Assembly: GCA_025618425.1 (NCBI GenBank)
Contig: CM046833.1
Location: forward strand, 9,559,429 to 9,623,428
Reading direction: 5' to 3'
Length of the DNA: 64,000 nt
DNA from: Heliocidaris tuberculata
Taxonomy: Eukaryota > Echinodermata > Echinoidea > Camarodonta > Echinometridae
How positions within the stretch are numbered: position 1 is the first letter of the stretch; each line of letters opens with the position of its first letter. Positions 43,288 through 53,530 of this stretch are shown in pieces. The position numbers and the translations under genes were made by a program. The notes under the pieces are model-generated. The model did no database searches. It had not been told where the DNA came from and was given only the letters and a program-made list of their open reading frames with translations.

Positions 43288-43986
43288 GAACCATTCTTCG
43301 ACGGCCACGCTTGATACCTGCGGGCCATGTCCTAGTGGCACCACATCATCCACCGAGTCGATGGAACGTGCCCATTCTTTGTGCCTCTTAGTGCAATACG
43401 AACATCCGCCGCAAGGCAAGTCATGTAGTTCCACGCCGAATCGATAACTTTCACACACCGGTCCAGTTTCCGGAATACGAGAAAGAGAATCGGCATTCGA
43501 GTGGTGTCTGCCCGGCCGATGTTCGATCTGCATATCATACTGCCCTAACTCCTCAAGCCAGCGGGCCAGTTGGCCTTGCGGCTCTTTGAAGTTTAGCAGC
43601 CACATCAAACTGCCATGATCCGTTCTCACAGTAAATGGCCTACCGAGGAGGTAATGCCTATACTGCCTGGTAAACAGCACAACTGCTAAAAGTTCACGGC
43701 GAGTGACACAATAGTTTTTCTGCTGCGGAGAAAGAGATAAACTACCATAGGCAATAACCTTCTCCTCGCCATTTTGTACCTGTAGCAGCTCTGCACCGAC
43801 TGCATTACTTGATGCATCGGTATCTAGAATGAACGGATCTGATGAATTTGGAAGTGCAAGCACAGGGGCGGAAGTTAACAGAGCCTTAATCTGCTCGAAT
43901 GCAGACTGATGAACATCTGTCCAGCAAAATGCATTCTTACCGGTAAGCTCATACAACGGTCCAGCCACATGTGCATAGTCTTTCAT
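43240..43986 (-). pseudogene. Gypsy-like pol: RT thumb/connection and RNase H
   Basis: The frame begins in the RT connection (KDYAHVAGPLYELTGKNAFC), then gives RNase H with FILDTDASSNAVGAEL (first catalytic Asp), YCVTRRELLAVV (catalytic Glu), VRTDHGSLMWLLNF (Asp) and HRPGRHHSNADSLSRI (His and Asp). It then has a CGGCSYC pair and VDDVVPLG before ending. RNase H removes the RNA strand during reverse transcription. It is out of frame with the preceding RT frame (frameshift between about 44150 and 43990). The sequence breaks off within the linker that normally leads to integrase. Confidence 0.8.
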
Positions 43987-44056
43987 AAATACTCGTTGGT
44001 AGTTGGCAAGCCCAAGGAACTGTTCTACTTCCCTAGTGCAAGTAGGCGTAGGCCAG

Positions 44057-45325
44057 TCAACTATACCCTCTGAATGTTTTCTTCCTTAAGATGCAAACCC
44101 GCACCATCAACTTCTCTACCCAAGAATTCGACCCTTTGTTGAAAAAAGGCACATTCTTGGGTTTCAGTTTCAGCTTATAGTCTTTGAAACGTCCCAGGAC
44201 TGCTCTTAGATTCTCGATATGATCTGAAAAAGATGTGCCCAAAACAAGAACATCATCCAAGAATGCAAGCGCTACGTGCCAAGTGAGACCTCTAAAGACC
44301 AGATTCATCACACGTTGGAAAGTGGCCGGTGCATTGCACAGCCCAAATCCCATACGTACGAACTCATACAGCCCATATTTGGTAATAAAGGCTGTTCTGT
44401 CTCTATCCGAGTCTTTAACCTTGATTTGCCAGTAGGCGGCATTGGCATCGAGTTTCGAGAACCATATATTGCCAGCCAAAGTATCAAGGCATTCCTCAAT
44501 ATCTGGTAGGGGATACACGTCCTTTCTGGTGACATTGTTTAGTTTGCGGTAATCAATACACCAGCGGACTCCTCCGTCTCGCTTACGCACTAACACAGGA
44601 GGAGATGCCCATTCCGACATAGATGGTTGGATTACCCCAGCAGCCAGCATCTTGTTTAAGTGGGCACGCTCTTCCTGAACGAAGTTCAGGGGGGTCCTCC
44701 GCATCTTCTGTTTAATTGGCGGGGCATCGCCCGTGTCAATGCTGTGAGTTATCTCATTGAATTCGCCGAGATCAAACTCAACTGTTGCGAATACACACTC
44801 ATATTCGAGCGAAAGATTTCGTAATTCCTCCTGCTGCTCTGGTGCCAGCTCTTCGATGGAACGGTTCCAGAGATCCAATAGATGGGGAGGTATACTACTC
44901 GAGTCAGAGGTATCAGCCGTGCTAACAGTTCTCACTGTAGCATCTTCTGAAAACTCTGTGTTACATTCTAATACTGAGACTTCACGTGCTTCTCCAATGA
45001 TTTCACCTCTCTTAAGTTTACAGCTTGTGGAAGAGGGATTAATCATGTAAACGTCCGTCTCCTCATTTCCATGAAGACTACGGGGAACAAGCACAGACAC
45101 TGGTAGAAAAAGCGACAGCTCCACCAAGAATGGACCGGAGTTTAAGGAGTAAGTGCACCTCACCCTCCGTACCGAACAAGGGGGAACAACCACTTCATTC
45201 TCCACACTCACCTGCGCCACATTCTCCGAATCTTCACAGTGAATGATGGGCAGTTGCTCACCATTAAGAGTCAAAATAGACTCTGGTATGTTTATCTTAG
45301 CTCTGTACTTTCGTACAAATAACAT
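44057..45325 (-). pseudogene. Gypsy-like pol: reverse transcriptase
   Basis: A 422-codon frame. The first 170 residues are the protease-RT linker. The RT core reads HLNKMLAAGVIQPSMSEWAS, VRWCIDYRKLN, YPLPDIEECLDTLAG, FSKLDANAAYWQI, RMGFGLCNAPATFQR and LAFLDDVLVLG (catalytic FLDD). These are the standard Ty3/Gypsy RT blocks. The frame is lost after KLKPKNVPFF, where a shift separates it from the connection and RNase H. It is joined to the protease frame by a second shift near 45360. Confidence 0.85.
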
Positions 45326-45342
45326 CTCATCAGCTATGGGAG

Positions 45343-46035
45343 CTACATATATATCTTCACTAAGTGTTTCAGATTTATCGGTCCCACGACTATGCCATCC
45401 ATTATCATATCTCGTCCAGCCCCTTTAAGTCTAACTTGCTTAAGGATAGGCGGTGGAGGGTGGATACGGCCAAATAGTTCATCAGATATAATCGTGACAG
45501 CGGCTGCTGTATCCAAAACCGCAGTAGTTGATTCAGAGCCGGCTGTCAGCTTGATATTTAATGTGGAAGTAGATACTATTCTACATACTATCACTTCCAC
45601 TTTCATATTCATCCCTAACTCACCCTTTACATCTGGTGGCCAGGGTGAATTCTTCCAAGGGACTTCACAATTGGTGACAGTTGTGATTCCTGGCTTACCG
45701 GTATTTGCCTGTGTATCTGGTGGCCAGGGTGAGTCCTGGAAGGGTACCATCTTGGGAACCAAACGTGCTGTTGGAGCCTCAGAAACTTCAGAAATTCTCT
45801 GAGATTCCACACTGCATGCCTGATTCCCATTGCCTACGGGCGCATTTACATTATCGGAGATAATGGAGCTGGAGCTGGGGATCCCTGATCGGATTGGGGA
45901 CCCCCCATCTCCTCCGATCCTTTTCCGTTTCCCCCCTCCTGAAAGGACACTGCTCTTACCTGCCCGCCAACTAAAGGTATCCCTCGTTGGGGGCAAACTC
46001 TGCCAAAATGGCCTTGCTCCCCACAATTGAAACAT
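45343..46035 (-). pseudogene. Gypsy-like aspartic protease region
   Basis: The frame overlaps the end of gag by 190 bases in the -1 frame, as expected for frameshift expression of pol. It contains two SPWPPD repeats and the protease-like block TTAVLDTAAAVTIISDELF. The active-site triad appears as D-T-A, where D-T/S-G is commoner. A single-base shift near 45360 ends the frame before the sequence that continues into RT. Protease cleaves the polyprotein in active elements. Confidence 0.65.
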
Positions 46036-46967
46036 CCAGAAAAACCCACCTTGGCAGGTGAGTGGTCAATTGTGGGTGGAGTCCGGCCAGTTATACGATG
46101 AGCAGTGCCAGGGGTGCGGCCAGATGTAAATCTAGGCCGGTCACCAGTCCCAGGTCTTGATCCTGAACGATCTGGTGTGGCCGGCATCCTGGATGATATG
46201 CTGGTATTACATCGATTCACCAAATCGAGGGTATTCTTGGACAGATCCATGATGGCCTTCACCATGGAATCCATCTTGGATGCCCAGGATGCACTCTGTG
46301 ATTCAAGTGCGGCAACTCTAGCTTCAATGCTAGACTTGCCGGCAGCTGTCTGTGGGGCGGTAACCTTTTGGATTTTGATGTCAGTTTCCGTCTCATCCAC
46401 CGACAGCTGTCTCACATCCTTCCTAGATCTTGTGTTATGCAAATGCATAGACTTTTGTGTGAACTGATACCACTTATATTGTTGTAGCGCCAGATCTAGT
46501 GTACTGGGCCTAGAAGTCAGGACATGGTGTCCTGCTTCTTTGTCTGATGCCCCTTGGCAGAATCGAGTCACTACTAGTTCCTGGACATAACTGTCCGGGA
46601 GCCCAATAAATGCTTGTCCCGCCAATGTCAAGACACGATCGGCCCATTTGAGGATGTCTTCGTCCACGCGTTGATGAGCAGACTGGAACTGCATCCTCAT
46701 CACTTCTGGCTCGTCATGGAGAGCAAACCGCTTTTGTAATTTCTGAACAAGTTCAGAGTAAGTCATCTGTTGGTTGCTCTCCCTGACAAGCGTCATGTAT
46801 TTGCCGGCTTCTCCTTCAAGAGCCAGGCACAAGTGATAAGTCTTGTCGTCCTCAGTCATGTTATGACGGTCGACAAACAATTGAAACTTGGCGTAGAATT
46901 CCGCCCAGCCGCTCTTGCCGTCATAAGATAGTGTTTTTGGCAGCAAGACAGGCTTAGCTAGGGGCAT
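45846..46967 (-). CDS. Gypsy-like gag with CCHC zinc knuckle
   Basis: 373 codons starting at ATG 46967. The N-terminal part (KSGWAEFYAKFQLFVDRHNM, then LCLALEGEAGKYM, FCQGASDKEAGHHVL) resembles retrotransposon gag capsid domains. A Ser/Thr/Pro/Arg-rich stretch and one knuckle (CFNCGEQGHFGRVC, C-x2-C-x4-H-x4-C) follow. It packages element RNA in active copies. The frame is intact here although pol is broken. The start is supported by the motif order and by the lack of similar sequence upstream, where simple sequence begins. Confidence 0.8.
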   Translation of the reverse strand: MPLAKPVLLPKTLSYDGKSGWAEFYAKFQLFVDRHNMTEDDKTYHLCLALEGEAGKYMTLVRESNQQMTYSELVQKLQKRFALHDEPEVMRMQFQSAHQRVDEDILKWADRVLTLAGQAFIGLPDSYVQELVVTRFCQGASDKEAGHHVLTSRPSTLDLALQQYKWYQFTQKSMHLHNTRSRKDVRQLSVDETETDIKIQKVTAPQTAAGKSSIEARVAALESQSASWASKMDSMVKAIMDLSKNTLDLVNRCNTSISSRMPATPDRSGSRPGTGDRPRFTSGRTPGTAHRITGRTPPTIDHSPAKVGFSGCFNCGEQGHFGRVCPQRGIPLVGGQVRAVSFQEGGNGKGSEEMGGPQSDQGSPAPAPLSPIM

Positions 46968-47037
46968 TCTATCAAAAGTTCCATGTCTCTCCGAGAAAAT
47001 TGGAGGAACAAGTGTATCTGGAGTTTATCCTTCTACC

Positions 47038-47039
<2 letters not shown>

Positions 47040-47071
<32 letters not shown>

Positions 47072-47745
47072 ATCTATCCATCTTTACGTTGGGCCTATGT
47101 GTTTATCCTTCCTTCCCTTAACTTTCAATCCTCCCCATTGTATTGTTACTCATCGATTAATTTTTACTTCCATCTTACATTTATATTACTCTTTATATTC
47201 ATTCTTCGATCATTCTCATTGTGCCATTCTGTTTCTATTCATTATTATTACTTCATGTACAACAATGCAGGGCCGTGGAACCGGGTCGGAGGAGGGGGGG
47301 GGGGGGGGGGGGGGGGGAGTGATGGCGCTGCAGCCCCATCACTTTTTGAGTAGACACATTTCATATAATTCTGTTTAATAATTATCAACAGTAGATATAT
47401 ATATTTTTTAGAAGAGATCACATTTTAAAGATAATACTTTGTAATAATGTTTGGCCGCTCGCTTTGCTCGCTCACAAAATGTTGAAAAGGGTAGTTGGTA
47501 CCCGGGCAAGAGGCGTCAATCCCCACTTCCAAAAACGTTCCATTTCCCTGCATTGTGGTAAATGCAGTAGCAATGATGATAATAATGAATAGAAACAGAA
47601 TGACATAATGAGAGATAAAGATAATTGAAGAATGAATATAAAGAGTGATATAAGGAAAGAAGGAAGTAAAAATTAATCGATGACTAACATTACAATAGGG
47701 AGGATAGAAAGTTAAGGGATAGAAAGATAAAGACATAACGTAAAG

Positions 47746-47788
<43 letters not shown>
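47040..47788. repeat. Large inverted repeat, arms of about 230-240 bp, next to gag
   Basis: The left arm (47040-47270: TC run, CCTTAACTTTCAATCCTCCC, ATCGATTAATTTTTACTTCC, CATTCTGTTTCTATTCATTATT, CAATGCAG) returns inverted in 47549-47788, where the TC run becomes a GA run. The 278-bp spacer has a long G run (47294-47317). Probably a foldback transposon that carried its own microsatellite arms. Confidence 0.8.
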
Positions 47789-47795
<7 letters not shown>

Positions 47796-48419
47796 GAGAG
47801 AGAGAAAAAAAATTGTGGAAGGATAAAGAAAACCATGGCGAAAGATGGAAGAGGAGATTATAAAAAAGGGCCAAAAAAAAAAAGAAGAAGAAAAAGAAGA
47901 GCATAACGAAATTAGAGATGAAAAGCAAAAAGAAAAAAAGTTAAATAAATAACAATAAGATAAAAAATAAAGAATAAAGCAAAATAGGCAAAATGACAGA
48001 AAGATAAACCAAGGAATAAAGAGCGAAAAAACATAGGGAGGGAAAGAGAAAGATGATAGAAGAAAGGATATAAAGATTAATATCAGGAAAGATGGAAGAG
48101 GTGATAGAAGGAATCAAAGAATAACACAACTAAAGGAAAGATGGAAAAATGAAAGGATAAAAGCAAAGGAATAACATAACGAAAGATAGATAAATGATAG
48201 AGGGATAAAGATATACATAGAAGAAGACAGCGAAAGAAATGAAAGGATAAAAAAACAAAATAACAAAAGCAAAGTGCAATAAAACAATAATTGAAAATTC
48301 ACAGAAATATAAATTGATTAATTGATTTATAATCAATCAATTTATTTAATAGAAAATTTATTTAGCACATGTGATAATGTAGTAATGTCGTAGCAAGAGG
48401 GCAAACAAGAAATTAGCCC
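47789..48419. other. A/GA-rich low-complexity stretch, no gene
   Basis: AAAGA-, GATAAAG- and AAGGA-rich plus strand. Some segments repeat the motifs of the preceding right arm (GATAGAAGAAAGGATATAAAGATTAAT near 48055), so it may be further decayed copies. The Leu/Phe/Ser-rich minus-strand frames are artefacts. Confidence 0.5.
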
Positions 48420-48785
48420 AATTGGTCATTAGACGAAACGATGATTAGACAAAATGGTAATTAGACCAGACGGCTATTAGACCAAATGACAATTAGACCA
48501 AAAGACAATTAAACCAAATGGTTATTAGACTAAATGATGATAGACCTAATTAGGTTACACTTACTGACAAATGGATGAAATTATGGGTAGACCATATGGG
48601 TATCAAACCAATTGGGTTTAGACCATTTGATGATTAAACGAAATGGCAATTAGACCAATTGATAATGGACCAAATGTTTATTAGACCAAATGGCCATTAG
48701 ACCAAATGGTAATTGGACGAAACGATGATTAGACAAATTGGATATTAGACCAACTGGCTGTAGACCAAGTGGCAATAAACCCTTT
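48420..48785. repeat. Minisatellite of GACCAAATGGTAATTA-type units (about 16 bp)
   Basis: About twenty diverged units related to ATTAGACCAAATGGTA. The same unit type occurs at 4100-4340. Confidence 0.8.
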
Positions 48786-49099
48786 AATTTTAATCAAAAC
48801 AACATGCAGCGTGTGCCGTATAGGGTAGGCCCCCTACTTTTGTGTTATCACTAGATTATCACTAGATTGAAACGATAACAAGCAGGTTTCAGGCCATAAA
48901 AAATCGCGTGAATAAAAAGTAAAATTTACATTCAAATCAATTTTACGCGAAGCGCCCTCTTGAGACTGATAAGATGAATTGCTGTTCTATGTAAGGTTCG
49001 ATGGATTATTTGATTTTTTTTCCTGCCATTGAAGTTTATGATCAGCTCCTCAACCCCCCCCCCCCCCCCTCGTCTCTGCAAATTGGTCATTAAAAGGGA

Positions 49100-49515
49100 A
49101 ACCACTAGTTTCATAAATTTTTACATTTGCGGTTGACATGTTTTGACATTTGTGGTAAAGGGTGTTTCAATATTTCAGGAATTTTAAAGGTCAGGAAAAC
49201 CTCGCACACATGCATACAAGCGAGCATACACACATACATCTCATAATAACTTATCTTACATGGGTGCATTCGCAAGCAATAAGTTTTTACATTTGCGGTC
49301 GACATGTTATGAAATTTGGGGTAAAATTGAAATTTTTACATTTGGAGGCGAAATATTTTTTCATCTGTTGTTAAACAAATATTTACATTTGTGGGCGATT
49401 AAAAAAAATGTGGTTATTTTTACACTAGTGGTTGATATGTTAGACATTTGTGGTTATTTTGACATTTGCGGGTGCAATGTTTTTACATTTGTGACTGATT
49501 TTTACATTTGTGGGC
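49100..49515. repeat. Minisatellite of TTTTTACATTTGYGG-type units
   Basis: Units such as TTTTTACATTTGCGGTTGAC, GACATTTGTGGTTATTTT and TTTACATTTGTGGGCGATT recur about every 20-35 bases with variable spacing. No coding frame is preserved. Confidence 0.7.
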
Positions 49516-49835
49516 TCTACAGGGGGAGGGGGGCACACATGCAGGGCTGTCAACTTCAGGGGAACAGCTTGGAGGGAGATTCGTATTTTTTTCTTCTCGC
49601 CAGCCCTCAAAAAGTTGATGGGGGGGGGGGGGGGCATCAGATTTGATGGGATCCAGTATTCCTTCATAATTTCTGACAACTAAAAAAAAAAAAGAAAAGA
49701 AAAAAGTTTTCAGTTCTAAAAGGGGGGGGGGGCACAATAAAAAAGGGGCACAATGATGTTTAAGTTTCTTTCAAAAGAGGGGGGGGGGCACGGGCAAGGA
49801 TTGTGCCCCCCCCCCCTAAATCCGCCACCGGTCCA
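49516..49835. mobile_element. Fragment of a GGCGGATTTAG-ended MITE with G runs
   Basis: Its right end (CTAAATCCGCCACCGG, 49816-49831) resembles the TIR of the hAT-type MITEs here. It includes GGGGCACAATAA and GGGGCACGGGC blocks between G runs. The left end is not clear. Confidence 0.4.
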
Positions 49836-50007
49836 TGAGACTGTCACGTCAGTCTTGCGTGGTGGGCCTTTTTACAAGTTTTCTCGGAGGGTAATAGACC
49901 GAAATGGGCTCCCAAACTAATGGTGCTCGATCTTGTTTTATTAACGTTTTAGGCAAGAGCCTGCGTATGCCCGTAGTTTGTAGTTCAAGAGAATGTCATT
50001 TCTATTC

Positions 50008-50040
50008 CAGGGGCGGATCCAGGATTTTGTATAAATATAG

Positions 50041-50070
<30 letters not shown>
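50008..50070 (+). mobile_element. Truncated hAT-type MITE end followed by AT and GA microsatellites
   Basis: CCAGGGGCGGATCCAGGATTTTG repeats the left end of the 21807 element, then breaks into an AT and a GA run. Confidence 0.5.
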
Positions 50071-50075
<5 letters not shown>

Positions 50076-50079
50076 ACCT

Positions 50080-51419
50080 GACTTGTTAATAATTATATTG
50101 TTGGCACAATACGTATTTTGCTCCCAGCTATCTTTTGTTCCCTGTCAGAAAAAAACCCCCAAACCAACTCCCCCCCCAAAAAACAACAACAAACAAACAA
50201 ACAAACAAAACAAAAAACAAAACAAAAAACAAAACAAAAAACAAACAAAAAACACAGCAACAACAACAAATGTTTCTATAATTTGTTTTGATTTACAAAA
50301 TTTACAAAACATCTAAATTCTATCAAATATAGAACTTACTGTATTAGTTCGTCACTGTTTTTGCAACCGACGTAAATCCTGTACTTAAGCCAATGCGCGT
50401 ACGTCGGTTTGCGAACCAGTGACGAATTGATACAGTAAGTTCTATATTTGTTAAAATTTAGATGTTTATATTTTAGACGTACCTGAGTGTAGATGTAAAT
50501 ACAATAAATTGTAATATGATATATGCAATGCTGATATGTAAATTATTTCGTTCCTTTTATTCGTATGAAATTTCATTAATTATACATGTATTGGGTGTAA
50601 CAGAACTCGTTAATAACTCCCTTTTTTATGTTGATTTTAACATAGATAAAAAATCTGTCATACGGAGGTTTCACCTCATGAATACAATACAGAAAAAGAT
50701 AAAGATAAACAATAACTTGACTGAGTTAATATTTGAATTGAATGGTATATTTAACAAAAAGCAACAGCTTCATAAATTCCCATTAGCAGACAAAATACTG
50801 AATTGCTGATAATAAGATTACCATATTCACAAACAAAATAATTTTAAAGGAATACGTTATCATAAATTTTACAAAAATACAGCAATTATTACCTTATTGA
50901 CTATAGAAAATATAAATACATAAAAAACTGGTCTGGGGATGGAAGTGAGCAATTGACAAATTCAGATATGAATCAAAGTGTATAATATTAAGTAGTTGAA
51001 GCAAAGATAATTGGATTGATGGTATTAAATAGTTGCCAGATCTTTTGGGCCCTATTTAAAAATATGCAAATGATAAGGATGCAGTATACCACATTAAGAC
51101 TCAATAATTGCATGACTGATTTAATGGAAGAGAAGATAAACCAATAAACCATACAGTGGGAAAAGATTAAAAATGTTGGATAGCATATTCAACCAAGCAC
51201 GCAGCTTAGAAATACATTTAGAATATATATGTATATAGTGGGATGAATTCAAACCAAAGATGACGCAGGACACTCAGGAAATTTAAGCTTTCGTCTTTCG
51301 ACTTCTTCAGAAATTTATTCTGTCGTAGACAGAAGTGATGCCAAGGTCTTGTTGAATACCTTTTATTTCTATATCACCCAAACTAAAGCGAATGGTAAAA
51401 GTAGACTCAACATCATCAC

Positions 51420-51470
<51 letters not shown>

Positions 51471-52659
51471 TATTATTGTAAATGAAACTTAAATAAATCA
51501 TATTTGATGTAAAAAAATTATGATATGGGAATACGCTAAATTAATTGAATCACAAACAAACTGATAACATTTTCATTATAATGATGAAGATTGATATCGC
51601 GAGACAGATTATACATTAGAAAACATAACTCCATACTGAAATAATTAGGTATCGATAACCAAAATTTAATATTTACATTTTTAATAAACAGTCATGTCTT
51701 ACTGTACAAAGAAAAAAAAAGATACATAATAATACGGTCATGATAGTGACAATTTTATATGATAATGTTCAACACTTATGCTTACATAGCACAAGAAGCA
51801 AAATTCCTACAACAGGCAAGTTTTCAAGAATGGGAAAATATGTGATCAAAGTACAGATTCTTTTTCATTTCACTAAAAATAAATAATAGTAATAAGTGAA
51901 TTGAAACATCAGAAACAAAAGGCAAAGGAACGATTTCACTATGTCAAGGCAGCACGTTTCTTGCCCGAATGTCAGAAGTTTCTGCATTTTTTAAAAGATA
52001 GTGTCAACCCCGTTACTATTACTACATATCAAACTTTTGTAAACACTAGACATTTCTAGTAAAAATGGGTAATTTCAGGATGTTCGCAAACCTGAAAAGA
52101 AAAATAATAAAAAGCTTATTTTTGTTTGAATGAGCAAGAGATTTCACGAAATAGGGATTACATTGTCAACATGTTCCCACACATGTGTATGCGTATGTAT
52201 CTGTTTTCAGAAAAAAAGGGTACTTTTCTGTGAATGTGCCGATAAGCCCTAAAAAGGGCTAAATATATAGAGCCCATTATATATCTGCTTTTCCGAAGAA
52301 AAAAGTTCTTGAAAGTATGCAAAATAAGGTTAATGATCATGACTTGGGTTACGCCTTCGAATATGAAGTGAAAACATACGATAGATCAAAAGATGGCGTC
52401 ACATCAGGGAGATGACCTATAGCGGAACGAAAAAGAGAATACCGAGGATATGATTAACGGAAGAAATCACGCACAAAAAATGTCTTAGCGGCTCGCTCGA
52501 TCAAGCTCCGTACATTTGTCAAGTCCACGCGCATGAGTAATACTACCTTTGTAGCTCAGTTATGAATATTCATGATGCCTATACCTTTGAATCAATCAGG
52601 AGGCAGGATTTTACTGTAATAGGTAAACCTGTTTGGGGAAAAAAATTCGCGTCCGGCCA
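50080..52659. repeat. Duplicated 3' flank of transporter gene B (pairs with 18830-21530)
   Basis: See the matching blocks in gene A's flank. Insertions private to this copy are an ACAAA-rich run (about 50175-50255) and a foldback at 50311-50465. It also has an (AT)n tract at 51421-51467. No gene is visible. Confidence 0.7.
50311..50465. mobile_element. Foldback MITE, near-palindromic, about 155 bp
   Basis: Arms of about 50 bases, such as ATATAGAACTTACTGTAT and TTCGTCACTG, return inverted. The duplicated flank of gene A has only a single TTTAGATGTTTATATTT here, so this is an insertion specific to the gene B copy. Confidence 0.75.
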
Positions 52660-52802
52660 TTATGTTTTGCTGTCACGATCTGAAGATAGTGCCAAGTATC
52701 TCAGGGTCCGTGGGACCATAGCAACCATGATGAAGATGAGATGCATTAAACCAACGATCACATACGACAGGTCAAATGATGACGTCATATCATAGAGGTA
52801 AC
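52660..52802 (-). CDS. Transporter gene B (SLC16/MCT-like), last exon: final membrane segment and stop
   Basis: Starts after CTGCTACAG in phase 1 and ends at TAA 52660-52662. It encodes GYLYDMTSSFDLSYVIVGLM, a hydrophobic stretch (HLIFIMVAMVP) and a tail ending SSDRDSKT. It is the direct counterpart of gene A exon 4, with a four-residue extension because the A stop codon is not conserved. It is 9.9 kb from the preceding exon (62665), against 0.84 kb in gene A. Confidence 0.8.
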
Positions 52803-53029
52803 CTGTAGCAGACAACAAATTGTAAGAACATTTGAGCATGATGTAAAGTAAATGAAGAGTTAATGGCAGAATGGAGATTATCATAATGGATCAGCTAATG
52901 CAACAATTGCTAGTATTTGGTTTGCATGGTGTACTGTACTGTGCAATCATACAAGAATGGTACTGGGTAACTTAAAGTGAGAAGTTCCTCAGTTATGTTC
53001 CTTTCAGTATAAAATAGGAGATGGCATTA

Positions 53030-53530
53030 CAGGGAAAGTCCACCCTTGTACATAGCTGATTTGAATAAAAACAGATTAATGAAAGTTTGGGCAAAATCTT
53101 TTAAGAAATAAGAAAGTTATTAATGTTTGAAGTTGTAATCAAACTCTTGACAAATTGGCCACTCCGTGACGTATCATGCGAGCTCCTTTTCCATTTGCTG
53201 TACAGACAATTTCATCGATTTTCATTTTCTCAGTTATTTATTAAAGAGTGTAAAACATATTTGCAATGATTATACCCAGGGTGCATATGTAATTGAATAT
53301 GTACTTGAAAATGAAAGTTTAGGGTTTTTCTTTAGCACAGAGCACATGGGAGAGGAGCTAGCAAGATGCGTCACGGAGTTACCAGCTTGTGTTTGATTGA
53401 TTACAACTTTGAAAAAAATCATATCTTTCTTATTTCTTGTCGGATTTTGCTCAAATTTTCATTGATCTGTTTCTTTTATTTTTCTGCTTCTTTTAAAACC
53501 AATTTAACATCAAGGTGGATTTTACCTTTA
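53030..53530. mobile_element. About 500-bp foldback MITE in intron 3 of gene B
   Basis: The left arm (AAAGTCCACCCTTG..., AAAAACAGATTAATGAAAGT, GGGCAAAATC, AAGAAATAAGAAAG) returns inverted at the right end (complement of GGTAAAATCCACCTTG and following). Arms are about 120 bases with interruptions. It is absent from the homologous position of gene A intron 3, near 22050. Confidence 0.7.

Larger units (their letters stand above)
42765..46967 (-). mobile_element. Ty3/Gypsy-like retroelement ending in a TatD nuclease domain, no integrase seen
   Basis: Order on the minus strand: gag with a zinc knuckle, protease, reverse transcriptase, RNase H, then a TatD-type nuclease C-terminal half. There is no HHCC plus DDE integrase between RNase H and TatD or after TatD. 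Flanking LTRs and a primer-binding site were not recognised, and the 5' side abuts a large inverted repeat (47040-47788). At least two frameshifts break pol, so the copy is defective. It lies between gene B's 3' flank and gene A's start. Confidence 0.85.

Noticed and set aside
42400..47040. LTRs flanking the Gypsy-like element
   Set aside because: Comparison by eye of the sequences just outside gag and TatD showed no long direct repeat, so no LTR is annotated.
48420..48785. CRISPR-like repeat array
   Set aside because: The units are degenerate, directly abutting and about 16 bp, without unique spacers; the genome is eukaryotic. The same applies to 49100-49515 and 56905-58995.
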